Source: an uncultured Lachnospiraceae bacterium
GTDB lineage: Bacteria; Bacillota; Clostridia; Lachnospirales; Lachnospiraceae
Direction of reading: 5' to 3'
NCBI GenBank assembly: GCA_944383265.1
Contig: CALWOX010000001.1
Span: 1 to 64,000 of the forward strand
DNA: 64,000 nucleotides
How positions within the stretch are numbered: position 1 is the first letter of the stretch; each line of letters starts with the position of its first letter. This document shows, one piece after another, positions 47,343 to 55,454 of this stretch. The position numbers and the translations under genes are program-made. The notes under the pieces are model-generated. The model worked only from the letters and a program-made list of their open reading frames with translations. It was not told the DNA's origin and made no database searches.

Positions 47343-48603
47343 CTACCTGCCGCCCTGTGCCGCCGAGAGCAGCGCAGCCAGGGTGTTTGCCAGTTCCGGT
47401 GACTGCCGGAGCTGTTCCACCAGGGCCTCCAGATCGAGCGTCGCCGGTGCCGGTTCCTTCGGCTCCTCCGGGGGACGAACTGCGCGCAGGTTGGGATTTG
47501 CGTAGAAGGCGCTCTCGAACTTCTGGGCGTTGATCTTGCGGTCCTCATCCAGGATATGCGCATACACGCTGGTGATCATGTCGATCTCCGCATGGCCCGT
47601 GTCACCCTGGGTGGCCTTCAGGTCGCCGTGGTTCAGTTTCAGCTTGTAGGTGGTGCTGGAATGACGGAGGGAATGAAAGACCACTCTGGGCAGCCCTGCC
47701 TTTTCCCGCAGGATGTAGGCCAGCGTCTTGGGCAGCCATACCTTGCGGATACTGGAATCGGTCTTGGGCTTTTTCAAGATCACTCTTGTGCTGGTGTTGG
47801 GAAACAGCGGCGTAAAGATGTGGTAGACATCCTTCTGCCCCAGCATCTCAATGGCCCGCTTGGAGGCCCGCGCCAGCTCCTTGTCGATGAAAACATAGGC
47901 GTTGTCATCGGCAATATCCTCGTCGGAGATGTGGACGTTGTTCCAGGTCAGGCCCAGGATCTCGCCCATGCGCAGAGAGCAGACAAAGGACAGGTTCATC
48001 GCCACATAGAGCTTGCTGTCCGTACACTGATCCAAAGCGGTGCGGATCATATCGGCGGTCCAGATGTCCCGCTTCTTGTACTCCGTTTTGGGCAGGATCA
48101 CATTTTCAAAGGGGTTCTTGGGCGATCAGCTCCCACCGTACCGCCTGCTTGAAGGCGCAGCGCAGGAGTTTGATGATCTTCTCGATGGTGGCGTTGGTGA
48201 CCAGATCCGTCTTTGCGTGATGGGTCCTGGTATTCACTGCCGGGGTTTTCTGCAGGGTCTGGATGTACTTGTCCACCACCCGCGGCGTGACCTCCTGCAC
48301 CTTCAAATCTCCAATGATGGGGTTGATGTAGTTGGAGATCAGCGAATTCTGGCTGTCGTACATGGACACGCCCCACTTCTTTTCCCCATAGAGAGAAACA
48401 AAGTCCAAAAGAAATTCTGCGATGGTCTGGTTGCTGGGCGGAAGGAAGGTCCCCGTGAACTGCTGGTTCTCCACCTCCGCTTTGCGCTTCAATGCGTCCT
48501 GGTAAGAGGTGCGGGTCTCCCATTTCTGCCGGGTCTCACCGTTCTCGTCCGTATAGTTGTAGACGATGGAATAATTCTTTTTCCGTTTGATAATTGATGC
48601 CAT
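47343..48603 (-). pseudogene. int: Tyrosine integrase of element 2, frameshifted
   Basis: The N-terminal part (48603-48106, 165 residues) has the three-stranded arm-binding domain (KRKKNYSIVYNYTDENGETR) and the start of the core-binding domain. It ends WELIAQEPL then stop. The C-terminal part continues in another frame from about NPFENVILPKTEYKKRDIW (near 48110) to 47343. It has CSLRMGEILGLTW, VVFHSLRHSSTTY and the GDTGHAEIDMITSVYAH box with the Tyr. One extra C in the GCCCAAG stretch near 48120 explains the break: GCC AAG AAC CCC TTT would read through. Repaired length is about 420 residues, Tn916-Int-like. It could be a real mutation or a sequencing error. Confidence 0.85.
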
Positions 48604-48623
48604 AGCGATACTTCCTTTCTAAG

Positions 48624-48830
48624 TCATAGGTCGAGCGACTCCAGCCACTCATCGAATGACCGCTTGGAAATCCGTATGGCGTTGCCAATTCGTACGATCT
48701 TGAAGTGTCCTTCCTTCACGAGAAGATAAGCGGATGTGCGGCCAATACCCAGGATCTGAGTAATGTCCTCTACCGTATAGGTTCTACGTTCCGGGGACTC
48801 CTTCTTCGTACCGTTCCATGCTTGCGACAT
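48624..48830 (-). CDS. xis: Excisionase-like small HTH protein
   Basis: The protein is 68 residues, with YTVEDITQILGIGRTSAYLLVKEGHFKIVRIGNAIRI (given here in part), the MerR-like winged helix (HTH_17) of Tn916-type excisionases, then SKRSFDEWLESLDL. It lies 20 bases upstream of the integrase in the same direction, the usual xis-int arrangement. It would direct excision; with the integrase frameshifted this may be lost. Confidence 0.87.
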   Translation of the reverse strand: MSQAWNGTKKESPERRTYTVEDITQILGIGRTSAYLLVKEGHFKIVRIGNAIRISKRSFDEWLESLDL

Positions 48831-49352
48831 GGCAGCCCCCTTTCTAAAACAAGAACGGCGCGTAGAAGGAAGGTCATAATTTGCCTATCCTCATTTTAAC
48901 GCGCCATTCCGGGTTTGTCTGCTGCTAATCGAAAAGTTTACGAACTATCCATAAACTCAAAGCAACAGGATTTGCTTAAAAAGAGAGAGGCAGAAAACGG
49001 ACGGCTGCTGGCACAGCTCCACGGGAATTTCACCCCGGCCCATGCTGATGGGTGCGGCGCACGATGCTTTGCGGGCGTCCAATGCGCGAGTCTCATTATC
49101 CTGCCTGCGTATCCTCGCCCACAGGCTGCCACACCTGTTTTACGATCCGGTTTTGTCGCTCACCTGTTTAGCAGGGGTCCCGTCCTGCGGACTTGCAACA
49201 GGGTCTTGGCGCACCGGACGACCGGCTCCACGCAGACAGATCGTATCCGTCTGCCTTATACTGCACCGGAGGCCTCCCGCCGGGCTTTCTTTGTCAAGGA
49301 GCTATACAGGGGCACCGCATGGAAAGGTGGACACGCAGCGCTCGGTCCTGGA
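48831..49352. other. 522-base stretch without a convincing gene
   Basis: Open frames exist on both strands, but none shows recognisable motifs with a proper ribosome site. An inverted repeat GGCGCGT/ACGCGCC spans about 48855-48905, near the xis start. A plus-strand frame near 48915-49030 reads KQQDLLKKREAENGRLLAQL, helical and protein-like, then loses sense. It may be a gene remnant. GC is high throughout. Confidence 0.4.
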
Positions 49353-49604
49353 TCAGTTCAGGTCAAAATCCAGGATGGAAATAATCAGCTTTGCTTCCAG
49401 CCGACCGCGCAGATCTTCGTCCACCTGGGGACGGGGATAGCCGTCAGGGCCATAGCTCGTCCGTGTAGACAGCGCGGCGATGTAGCCGGAGTAATGCCGG
49501 ACTACCCGGCTCACCGCTTCGGGGTCTCCCCCGACAGCGGCGGCGATCACCGGGTAAGGGATCAGCGATGCCCGCGTGCACGCAGATTTAGTCATCCGCT
49601 TCAC
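49353..49604 (-). CDS. Tn916 orf8-like HTH protein
   Basis: The protein is 83 residues: LIPYPVIAAAVGGDPEAVSRVVRHYSGYIAAL, then DGYPRPQVDEDLRGRLEAKLI (given in part). This is the conserved pattern of the small helix-turn-helix protein next to the sigma-like gene in Tn916-type elements. It overlaps that gene's 3' end by 17 bases. A role in controlling transfer genes is inferred from Tn916. Confidence 0.82.
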   Translation of the reverse strand: MKRMTKSACTRASLIPYPVIAAAVGGDPEAVSRVVRHYSGYIAALSTRTSYGPDGYPRPQVDEDLRGRLEAKLIISILDFDLN

Positions 49605-49908
49605 CTCCCATCAGCTCCTTCAGCAGCCGATAGGCTTTATGCCTGCGGGTGTTGACCGTCCGGCGGGCCTTATCCATGTACTTGGAGATCTGTTCATCGG
49701 TCATCCGCAGGAACCAGTGCATCATAAAGATTTCCCGGTCCTCCTGGGACAGCCCCGGAAGCGCCTCGGACAGCTCCTCCAAAGACGCGAAACACTTCTG
49801 GCGTCGGCTGATCTGGCGATAGCCGTTGCACGCCTCGCATTTCAGCACCTTCTTGCAGTAGCTGTCAAAGGCGTACTGCTTGTGCTCGTAGTGGCGGTCA
49901 GGTTTCAA
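49588..49908 (-). CDS. Tn916 orf7-like sigma-70 family factor
   Basis: This 106-residue protein resembles a short sigma region 4: FASLEELSEALPGLSQEDREIFMMHWFLRMTDEQISKYM, then ARRTVNTRRHKAYRLLKEL (given in part), with a Cys pair (CKKVLKCEAC) before it. The start is TTG 49908, because GGGAGGTGAG lies just upstream. Longer frames to 50109 read through non-coding-looking sequence. In Tn916 its homolog drives transfer-gene expression. An ACTCGT/ACGAGT palindrome (49964-49977) lies upstream. Confidence 0.8.
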   Translation of the reverse strand: MKPDRHYEHKQYAFDSYCKKVLKCEACNGYRQISRRQKCFASLEELSEALPGLSQEDREIFMMHWFLRMTDEQISKYMDKARRTVNTRRHKAYRLLKELMGGEADD

Positions 49909-50027
49909 GTTCTCACCTCCCTTCGTGCCGGGAGGCAGTTCTTTTCTTCCCCTTTCGCTCACTACTCGTTCACGAGTGGTCCGGTTTGGCCGGTTTTCGG
50001 GATCTATCTGAAAAAATTTTTTGCCGC

Positions 50028-50240
50028 TCACACTTGGCTCCTTTCGTTTCGTTCGGGTTGATAGGCCGGAACGAAACGGGGCGGGGAGCGGTAGCCCACG
50101 CCCAGGCACTCAAAGAGACGGGGTTTGCGAAATATGAGCCACATTATATAAAAAGCGAGCCACGACTCACTTTCATGAGCGTGGCTCGCTGTTGCGTTAT
50201 TGGTATATTTTTCGTAGTGGCATGGGCGTCCGCCGTACAA
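50028..50240 (-). CDS. Possible leader peptide overlapping an attenuator
   Basis: This frame of up to 70 residues reads through HYEKYTNNATASHAHESESW and CLGVGYRSPPRFV. I have an impression of similar short peptides upstream of regulated genes on Firmicutes elements, but cannot confirm it. A terminator hairpin (50146-50190) lies inside it. The start is uncertain: AAAGGAGG at about 50265 has no well-placed ATG. Coding status is unproven. Confidence 0.3.
   Translation of the reverse strand: MYGGRPCHYEKYTNNATASHAHESESWLAFYIMWLIFRKPRLFECLGVGYRSPPRFVPAYQPERNERSQV
50146..50190 (-). terminator. Hairpin terminator/attenuator upstream of the sigma-like gene
   Basis: On the minus strand AGCGAGCCACG (complement of 50180-50190) and CGTGGCTCGCT (50154-50164) form a perfect 11-bp stem. 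TTTTATATAATG follows. It would end minus-strand transcripts before the sigma-like gene unless read through, as in the attenuation control of Tn916. Confidence 0.7.
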
Positions 50241-50313
50241 ACGGTAAACCCCGCCTTATTTTGACCTCCTTTGTGTTGGCACTCTCATCCATATCTCCCT
50301 TTACTCCGAAATA

Positions 50314-50327
50314 TGAGTTATAACTCA
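50314..50327. promoter_or_regulatory. Palindromic operator candidate upstream of the HTH gene
   Basis: TGAGTTATAACTCA is a perfect 14-bp palindrome, 71 bases before the HTH gene start. Related ATGAG motifs occur on both sides (ATGAGCCAC at about 50134). It lies between divergent units and is a natural site for the adjacent HTH regulator. Confidence 0.45.
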
Positions 50328-50397
50328 CTTTACATAAGTTTTATGGTTATTTATATGAGCGGAAGCACACCCTACAATGATGTAGAGGTGATGTGCA

Positions 50398-50727
50398 GTG
50401 AACAATCCGCTGGATCTATTTGCATGGAAGGTGCGGTCAGAACGGAAGCGGCAGCATCTGACGCAGAAGCAGTTGGCTGAACGCCTCGGTATGAACCCCC
50501 GCACGATCATAGATTTGGAGACCTGCCAGAGTAATCCGAAATTTGAAACGGTGGTCCTTGTCGCCAAAGAATTGAATATCAGCGTGGACGCCGCCATCTT
50601 CCCGGAAATGGTAAATCAGACAGTCTCGAAAACAGTCGTGGACTTCTTTGCCGGGAAAAGCGAAGCAGAGATCGAAAAATTTATCGCGCTCTGCAAACAG
50701 GCGGAAGCCTTCCAGAAAGACGAGTAA
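50398..50727 (+). CDS. XRE-family HTH regulator of element 2
   Basis: The protein is 109 residues. The N-terminal HTH is LDLFAWKVRSERKRQHLTQKQLAERLGM with NPRTIIDLETCQSNPKFET (given in parts). A tail DFFAGKSEAEIEKFIALCKQAEAF follows. The start is GTG 50398 after AGAGGTGATG. This type is common in the regulatory block of Tn916-like elements. It is convergent with the DtxR-family gene. Confidence 0.87.
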   Translation: MNNPLDLFAWKVRSERKRQHLTQKQLAERLGMNPRTIIDLETCQSNPKFETVVLVAKELNISVDAAIFPEMVNQTVSKTVVDFFAGKSEAEIEKFIALCKQAEAFQKDE

Positions 50728-50759
50728 CGCGGTCGGGTTCGATGTGCCCGGCCGCGTTA
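50725..50759. terminator. Terminator between convergent HTH and DtxR genes
   Basis: TAACGCGG and CCGCGTTA with inner CGGG/CCCG form a strong stem starting in the stop codon of the HTH gene (50725-50759). No clear T run follows on plus. It lies between convergent genes and may serve both. Confidence 0.6.
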
Positions 50760-50788
50760 CTGTTTCACCCGTTTGCTATGCGGGCAGT

Positions 50789-51160
50789 TTATTCTTCTTT
50801 TGTTTTGTAAGCATTTTTCAGATGCTCGAAGGACTCCTGGCTGATGACATGCTCCATCCGGCAGGCGTCCCTTTCCGCCGTTTCCGGGTCTACGCCGGCC
50901 TCGATCAGCCGGTCGGTAAAGAAGCGGTGCTTTTCGTAGATCTGCTCCGCCACTTCCCGGCCCACATCGGTCAGGTGCAGGAAATAGTCGCTGTCCATCG
51001 TCAGGAAGCCCCCGTCCCGCAGGGTCGCCACCGCATGGCACACGCTTGGCTTGGACACTTCCAGGCGCCGGGCGACATCCACGGAGCGCACCATGCCTTT
51101 TTCTTTTTGCAGCATCAGCACAGCCTCTAAATAGTCCTCGCCCGACGCATGAATCTTCAT
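50789..51160 (-). CDS. DtxR/MntR-family metal-dependent repressor
   Basis: The protein is about 123 residues. The N-terminal winged helix has MKIHASGEDYLEAVLMLQKE and VDVARRLEVSKPSVCHAVATL. The dimerisation and metal domain has HLTDVGREVAEQIYEKHRFFTDRLIEAG with the metal ligands around CRMEHVISQESFEHL. There is no SH3-like third domain, so it is MntR-sized. ATG 51160 is chosen; a GTG at 51172 right after the upstream stop is possible. It is last in the uptake operon. DtxR-box-like palindromes in front of the island operons (55309, 60482) make it the likely iron or manganese sensor. Confidence 0.88.
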   Translation of the reverse strand: MKIHASGEDYLEAVLMLQKEKGMVRSVDVARRLEVSKPSVCHAVATLRDGGFLTMDSDYFLHLTDVGREVAEQIYEKHRFFTDRLIEAGVDPETAERDACRMEHVISQESFEHLKNAYKTKEE

Positions 51161-51172
51161 TCTATCACCCAC

Positions 51173-51760
51173 TCACATAATCCCAGCATTTGCAAACTGC
51201 TTGTTGTAAACCTTTTTTGCAATAACTCCGACAATTATTGAGATAACTACGGTTGCGGCAATAGCAAGAACCATAAACCACGGAGAAGTCAAGGTTGATA
51301 ATATCTCAGCATAATTTGCAGACATTTCTTCGGATGCCTCTGAAATGGCATAGTCAGAGAATACCCATACATACAACGGAGAACCGATATTGCTTAACGA
51401 AAGCAGGATATAACTCATCATGATACCTTTGTAATTCTTATATCCGGCCCATTTCCGAATGATTTCCGCTAAAATAGAACAAGCAATCAAGCTCCCAAGC
51501 AATAGATTCGCAAGCTCCCCAAAAGCCACGAAAGCGATTGCTACAAATAGGTTCATAATGAGAACCACGCCTGCTTTCGGCACTTTTGCCATAACATACA
51601 TATATGGAAGCCATGCCACGAGAGCAATTAAAGCTGTTACAAACAGATAGAGCAATGGGTGTATGCCGCCCATAATCGTAGCTGCCAAAACCACAGCAAA
51701 GTAAATAACGGAAAATACGATTGTCAGACCTAAATCTTTTAAATTCCAGTGTTGTTCCAT
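51173..51760 (-). CDS. MptD/Trep_Strep-type membrane protein (putative ECF S component)
   Basis: The protein is 195 residues with five to six membrane spans. It starts LKDLGLTIVFSVIYFAVVLAA and contains GGIHPLLYLFVTALIALVAWLPYMYV. It has the features of the Trep_Strep/MptD family, predicted substrate-specific components of ECF-type vitamin or metal transporters. No ECF ATPase or T component is seen in the window, so a partner is missing or shared. It is less GC-rich than its neighbours. It lies in the operon between the ABC pair and the DtxR regulator. Confidence 0.75.
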   Translation of the reverse strand: MEQHWNLKDLGLTIVFSVIYFAVVLAATIMGGIHPLLYLFVTALIALVAWLPYMYVMAKVPKAGVVLIMNLFVAIAFVAFGELANLLLGSLIACSILAEIIRKWAGYKNYKGIMMSYILLSLSNIGSPLYVWVFSDYAISEASEEMSANYAEILSTLTSPWFMVLAIAATVVISIIVGVIAKKVYNKQFANAGIM

Positions 51761-51772
51761 AAGATTTCCTTT

Positions 51773-53491
51773 CTATTTTCCTTGCTGTAATTCAACAAGG
51801 TGTGCATATAGACCGCCCTTTTTCATCAGCTCAGCGGGTGTACCCATCTCACTGACCTTGCCATCATCCAGAACAACGATCTTATCAGCATTTGCCACTG
51901 TCCTCATGCGATGGGCAATCAACATGACCGTCTTATCCTTCAGCAACACCGACAAGGCATCCTGCACCAGCGTTTCACTCTCGGCGTCCATAGAGGCAGT
52001 TGCTTCATCAAGCAGGACAATGGGAGCATTTTTCAGCAGAGCGCGGGCAATCGAAATGCGCTGACGCTCGCCGCCAGACAGGGCGCTGCCGTTTTCCCCG
52101 ATGTTCGTCTGATACCCTTGGGGCAGGCGCTGGATAAATTCCTCGCATTGGGCGGCTCTGGCCGCAGCCATCACTTCCTCATCGGTGGCGTCGCCCCGGC
52201 CCAGCCGGATATTCTCCATGACCGTCTCATCAAAGAGCATGACATCCTGGAACACAATGGCATAGTTCTTGAACAGCGTTTCCGGTTCGACCGTTTTGAC
52301 ATCCACACCGCCCAAGGTAATGGTTCCGGAGTCCGCATCCCAAAAGCGGGCCGCCAGTTTGGAGGCGGTGGACTTGCCGCTGCCAGACGGGCCTACCAGC
52401 GCCGTGACCTCGCCCTGCTTTGCCACAAAAGACACGCCCTTCAAAACCGGCTCCTCATTGTAAGAGAACACCACATTCTTAAACTCAATATCGTAGCCCT
52501 TGTTATTGCAGACATTGGTTCCAGTCTGCTCCGGGGTCGCGTCAATCTGTTTCATTCGCTTGACGCTGACAAGGGAGGAAAATACTTCCGCCATCAGCAT
52601 GAAGCAACTGGTGAAGGGGTCATAAATGCGGCCGGCAAACAGCAGGAACAGGATGAACATGGGGATGGACAACGAACCGGCTGTCACCAGAATGCCTCCC
52701 ACCAGCATAACCGCCACAAGGCCAAACCGAAGGATGAATTGAGCCGTAGTTGTAGCGGCACCGGGAGCGATCTCGTTGCGGAAGGAACACTTCACCACAT
52801 AATCCAGCTTCTTTTCCAGCCCTTCCAGGTATTCTTTTTCACGGGAGCAGGACTTCAGCTCCTGGATGGTGTCGAGATATTCCTGTACACCGTCATAGGC
52901 AGCTCTTTTGGCATCCATGTTGGCGCTCTCGGCATTGGACTGGGCTTTCTTTGCCGCAAAGACTACCAGGGCCGCCACAGGCACCGGCACTACAATGCAA
53001 AGGCCCATCCGCCAGTCAAGCGCCAGAAGGCCGATGGCCGTTATAATAAACATGAAGATTGTTCCGAAGAGCTGCGGGATCGCATTGGAGAATACGCGCT
53101 CCAGGGCTGTGCAGTCCCCCATGATGGTGGTGGTCAGATCAGAAAGGTCACGCTGGCCGAAGAAGGAAAGCGGCAGCTTTCGCAGCTTCTCCGCCAGGAC
53201 GATCCGGCGGTTGGCGCTTTCCTCATAAGCCACGGTATAAGTTTTGTTGTACTGGAGCCACTGGGTCAGAAACACAATGATAAACATGACCACTGTACCG
53301 CAAATAAACAAGGCTGCATGATCCCGCATACTGCTTTCCTGCCCGGAAATCACATTCAGCAGTTCCCATATCACCATGACCAGCAGGCTGACCGGAGCAA
53401 TCAGGCACAGATTGCTGAGGGTAGTGGCCGCAATTCCTTTGTTCAAATCTCTTGAGCCCTGATCGCTCAGGGCAAACATTCGTTTCAGCAT
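51773..53491 (-). CDS. ABC half-transporter (permease-ATPase fusion), second of pair
   Basis: The protein is 572 residues. An N-terminal six-span ABC type-I membrane domain (about 20-310) is followed by the ATPase: Walker A GPSGSGKST, Q-loop VFQDVMLFD, signature LSGGERQRISIA, Walker B IVLLDEATASMD and switch IAHRMRT. It overlaps the partner gene by 7 bases, so the two probably form a heterodimer. In DtxR/AraC-controlled islands such pairs (YbtP/YbtQ, IrtA/IrtB) import metal-siderophore complexes despite an exporter fold. That role is inferred from context. A close relative begins at the right edge of the window. Confidence 0.87.
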   Translation of the reverse strand: MLKRMFALSDQGSRDLNKGIAATTLSNLCLIAPVSLLVMVIWELLNVISGQESSMRDHAALFICGTVVMFIIVFLTQWLQYNKTYTVAYEESANRRIVLAEKLRKLPLSFFGQRDLSDLTTTIMGDCTALERVFSNAIPQLFGTIFMFIITAIGLLALDWRMGLCIVVPVPVAALVVFAAKKAQSNAESANMDAKRAAYDGVQEYLDTIQELKSCSREKEYLEGLEKKLDYVVKCSFRNEIAPGAATTTAQFILRFGLVAVMLVGGILVTAGSLSIPMFILFLLFAGRIYDPFTSCFMLMAEVFSSLVSVKRMKQIDATPEQTGTNVCNNKGYDIEFKNVVFSYNEEPVLKGVSFVAKQGEVTALVGPSGSGKSTASKLAARFWDADSGTITLGGVDVKTVEPETLFKNYAIVFQDVMLFDETVMENIRLGRGDATDEEVMAAARAAQCEEFIQRLPQGYQTNIGENGSALSGGERQRISIARALLKNAPIVLLDEATASMDAESETLVQDALSVLLKDKTVMLIAHRMRTVANADKIVVLDDGKVSEMGTPAELMKKGGLYAHLVELQQGK

Positions 53492-55275
53492 ACTTTCACC
53501 TCATTTCCAATGTGCCATTTGGTCGTCTTTGTATAGTTGCTCCACATTTTGGCGTATTCGCCGCCCTGTTTCACCAGCGCGTCATGGGTTCCGCTTTCCA
53601 CCAATTCACCCTGCTTCATTACCAGAATGAGGTCAGCGTCCTGGATGGTGGAGAGTCGGTGTGCGATCATAATGACCGTCTTGCCCTTGACCAGCCCTTC
53701 AAAGGCTTTCTGGATCTGCTGCTCGTTCTCCGGGTCAGCGTAGGCGGTGGCCTCATCTAAGACCACGATGGGGGCATCTTTCAAAATGGCGCGGGCAATC
53801 GCAATGCGCTGTGTTTCGCCGCCGGAAAGATAGACGCCTTTACCGCCCACCACAGTATCAAGGCCATCTGGAAACTTCTCCAGAATATCATCACACTGAG
53901 CCAGATGCGCCGCCTGCAAGACCTCCTCCCGTGTGGCGGAAGGTCTGCCTGCCCGGATATTTTCCAGAAGGGTATCCTTGAACAATTTGGGGTCCTGGAA
54001 TACAAAGGCAACCATCTTCATCAAGTCAGCATGAGGAATTTCCCGAATGTCCACACCGCCGATCTTGACTGCCCCCTGCTGCACATCGTAGAAACGGGGG
54101 ATCAGGCTGGCCGTTGTGCTTTTGCCGGAGCCAGAATGCCCGACTAATGCGGTAGTTGTCCCGGCCTTGGCTGTAAAGCTCAAATGGGATACCGCCGGAT
54201 GGTCCGTATTTTCGTATGCGAAGGTCACATTCTCAAAGGACACATCATAAGTCCTGGGATGTTTGGGTGCAGAAGTCTCCACCTGCGGCTGGGCAGTCAG
54301 GATCATGTCGATGCGGCGCATGGACTCCTCCGCCTGCATTTTGTAGCTGGTCATATACATGATCTTATTGAGCATGACTGCACAGGCAGGAGAGAAGATC
54401 ACATAGAACAGAAAACTTTGCATAAAGCCGATCAGGTCGTTGGAAACGAACCCGATAATAAGCGCCGTGGGCACCAGCACCAGGAAACTGGAATTGATGA
54501 CCGAATTAAAAGCCACCATTCCCTTTTTGCAGGACATCGTGTAGGCCAGAGCAAACTTCCGGTAGGATTTGATGGCGTTATTAAACTTGGTGATAGATTG
54601 CACTGTCTGTCCGAACACCTTGACTACCGAAATGCTCCGGATGTACTCCACCGCCTCATGGTTCATCGTTTCCAGAGAGTCCTGGTAGGTCTGCATGAAT
54701 TTCATGCTGTCCTTCCCCATGAGGGACCCCTGCAAGAAGAAACCGATGCCAAAGAGCAGCAGGAGCGGGATACCTACACGCCAGTCAAAGACCAGCATCA
54801 GCACCAAACTCACAATCATCGTGACCTGTGCGCCCACCAGGTCGGGAAGTTGGTGAGCGATAAAAGTCTCGGTCTGAAAACTGTTATCGTCGATGATCTT
54901 CCGCAGTTTTCCGCTGGGATTTGCGTCAAAGTATCCCATAGGCATTTTTGCGAGATGTTTCAGTGCCGCCATTTTCAGGTTTTTCTCTGTGTGGAACGCT
55001 ACGACATGGGAACAGAGTAATGCCGAGAAATAAAGGAGCAGACCAATCAGCTCCAGCCCCAGGGCGAGCAGGCCCCAGCGGACAAGGCTGTTCGTGTCTA
55101 ACGGCGTCCCAGCAAATACGCCCACCAAGTCACGCGCCGCAAAGTAAACGCAGAGGAAAGGGCCAAGGATAAAGACGGAACTGATGCCGGATAGGATGCG
55201 GGAAACGGTGAGCAGCCCACGGTGTTTTCCCGTGAACTCCATCAACCGTTTGATCCCGCCGGATTTTTGTTTCAT
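53485..55275 (-). CDS. ABC half-transporter (permease-ATPase fusion), first of pair
   Basis: The protein is 596 residues. A membrane domain (about 15-325) with DLVGAQVTMIVSLVLMLVFDWRVGIPLL (in part) is followed by the ATPase: Walker A GHSGSGKST, Q-loop FVFQDPKLFKD, signature LSGGETQRIAIA, Walker B IVVLDEATAYAD and switch IAHRLST. ATG 55275 follows AAGGAGG. It leads a four-gene operon (ABC, ABC, S component, DtxR repressor). A DtxR-box-like palindrome lies about 35 bases upstream and a 16-base repeat about 105 bases upstream. Confidence 0.87.
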   Translation of the reverse strand: MKQKSGGIKRLMEFTGKHRGLLTVSRILSGISSVFILGPFLCVYFAARDLVGVFAGTPLDTNSLVRWGLLALGLELIGLLLYFSALLCSHVVAFHTEKNLKMAALKHLAKMPMGYFDANPSGKLRKIIDDNSFQTETFIAHQLPDLVGAQVTMIVSLVLMLVFDWRVGIPLLLLFGIGFFLQGSLMGKDSMKFMQTYQDSLETMNHEAVEYIRSISVVKVFGQTVQSITKFNNAIKSYRKFALAYTMSCKKGMVAFNSVINSSFLVLVPTALIIGFVSNDLIGFMQSFLFYVIFSPACAVMLNKIMYMTSYKMQAEESMRRIDMILTAQPQVETSAPKHPRTYDVSFENVTFAYENTDHPAVSHLSFTAKAGTTTALVGHSGSGKSTTASLIPRFYDVQQGAVKIGGVDIREIPHADLMKMVAFVFQDPKLFKDTLLENIRAGRPSATREEVLQAAHLAQCDDILEKFPDGLDTVVGGKGVYLSGGETQRIAIARAILKDAPIVVLDEATAYADPENEQQIQKAFEGLVKGKTVIMIAHRLSTIQDADLILVMKQGELVESGTHDALVKQGGEYAKMWSNYTKTTKWHIGNEVKVC

Positions 55276-55308
55276 GGATACAAGACCTCCTTATTAATTC
55301 TTTGATTA

Positions 55309-55321
55309 GTTATTGCTAACC
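55309..55321. promoter_or_regulatory. DtxR-box-like site upstream of the ABC pair
   Basis: On the minus strand GAGGTTAGCAATAACTAAT matches the DtxR/IdeR box (TTAGGTTAG-CTAACCTAA) in the GGTTAG half and in TAACTAA. It has one extra central base. It lies about 35 bases before the start codon, where binding would block transcription or ribosome access. It is related to the sites at 60482 and 61637. Confidence 0.6.
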
Positions 55322-55379
55322 TCGTGGTTTAAGTGTACTTCTTTTGTTTGCCAGCGTCTACGACCTATCGGGTATGTTA

Positions 55380-55395
55380 TACTCCAATCAGGTCA
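55380..55395. repeat. 16-bp direct repeat, copy 1 (candidate AraC operator)
   Basis: TACTCCAATCAGGTCA here is identical to 60612-60627. Read on the minus strand (TGACCTGATTGGAGTA), both copies lie upstream of the start of a transport operon: about 105 bases before 55275 and about 156 bases before 60456. No other copy is evident in the island. Confidence 0.75.
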
Positions 55396-55400
55396 AGAGA

Positions 55401-55434
55401 AAGGAGCAGGCCCATTTAATCGGCCTGCTCCTTT
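55401..55434 (-). terminator. Terminator of the Nik/Opp-type operon
   Basis: On the minus strand AAAGGAGCAGGCC and GGCCTGCTCCTTT (arms within 55401-55434) form a long perfect stem just after the substrate-binding protein stop. A short pyrimidine tract TCTCTTG follows. Confidence 0.82.
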
Positions 55435-55454
55435 TGTCAGTTGATTTGAATAGC

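Noticed and set aside
48915-49655. 246-residue plus-strand frame in the gap after xis
   Set aside because: It overlaps the orf8-like gene on the other strand and lacks motifs. Only its first 40 residues look protein-like, so at most it is a remnant.
51911-53455. 514-residue open frame opposite the ABC half-transporter
   Set aside because: Long antisense frames are common in GC-rich genes. The opposite strand has complete Walker and signature motifs.
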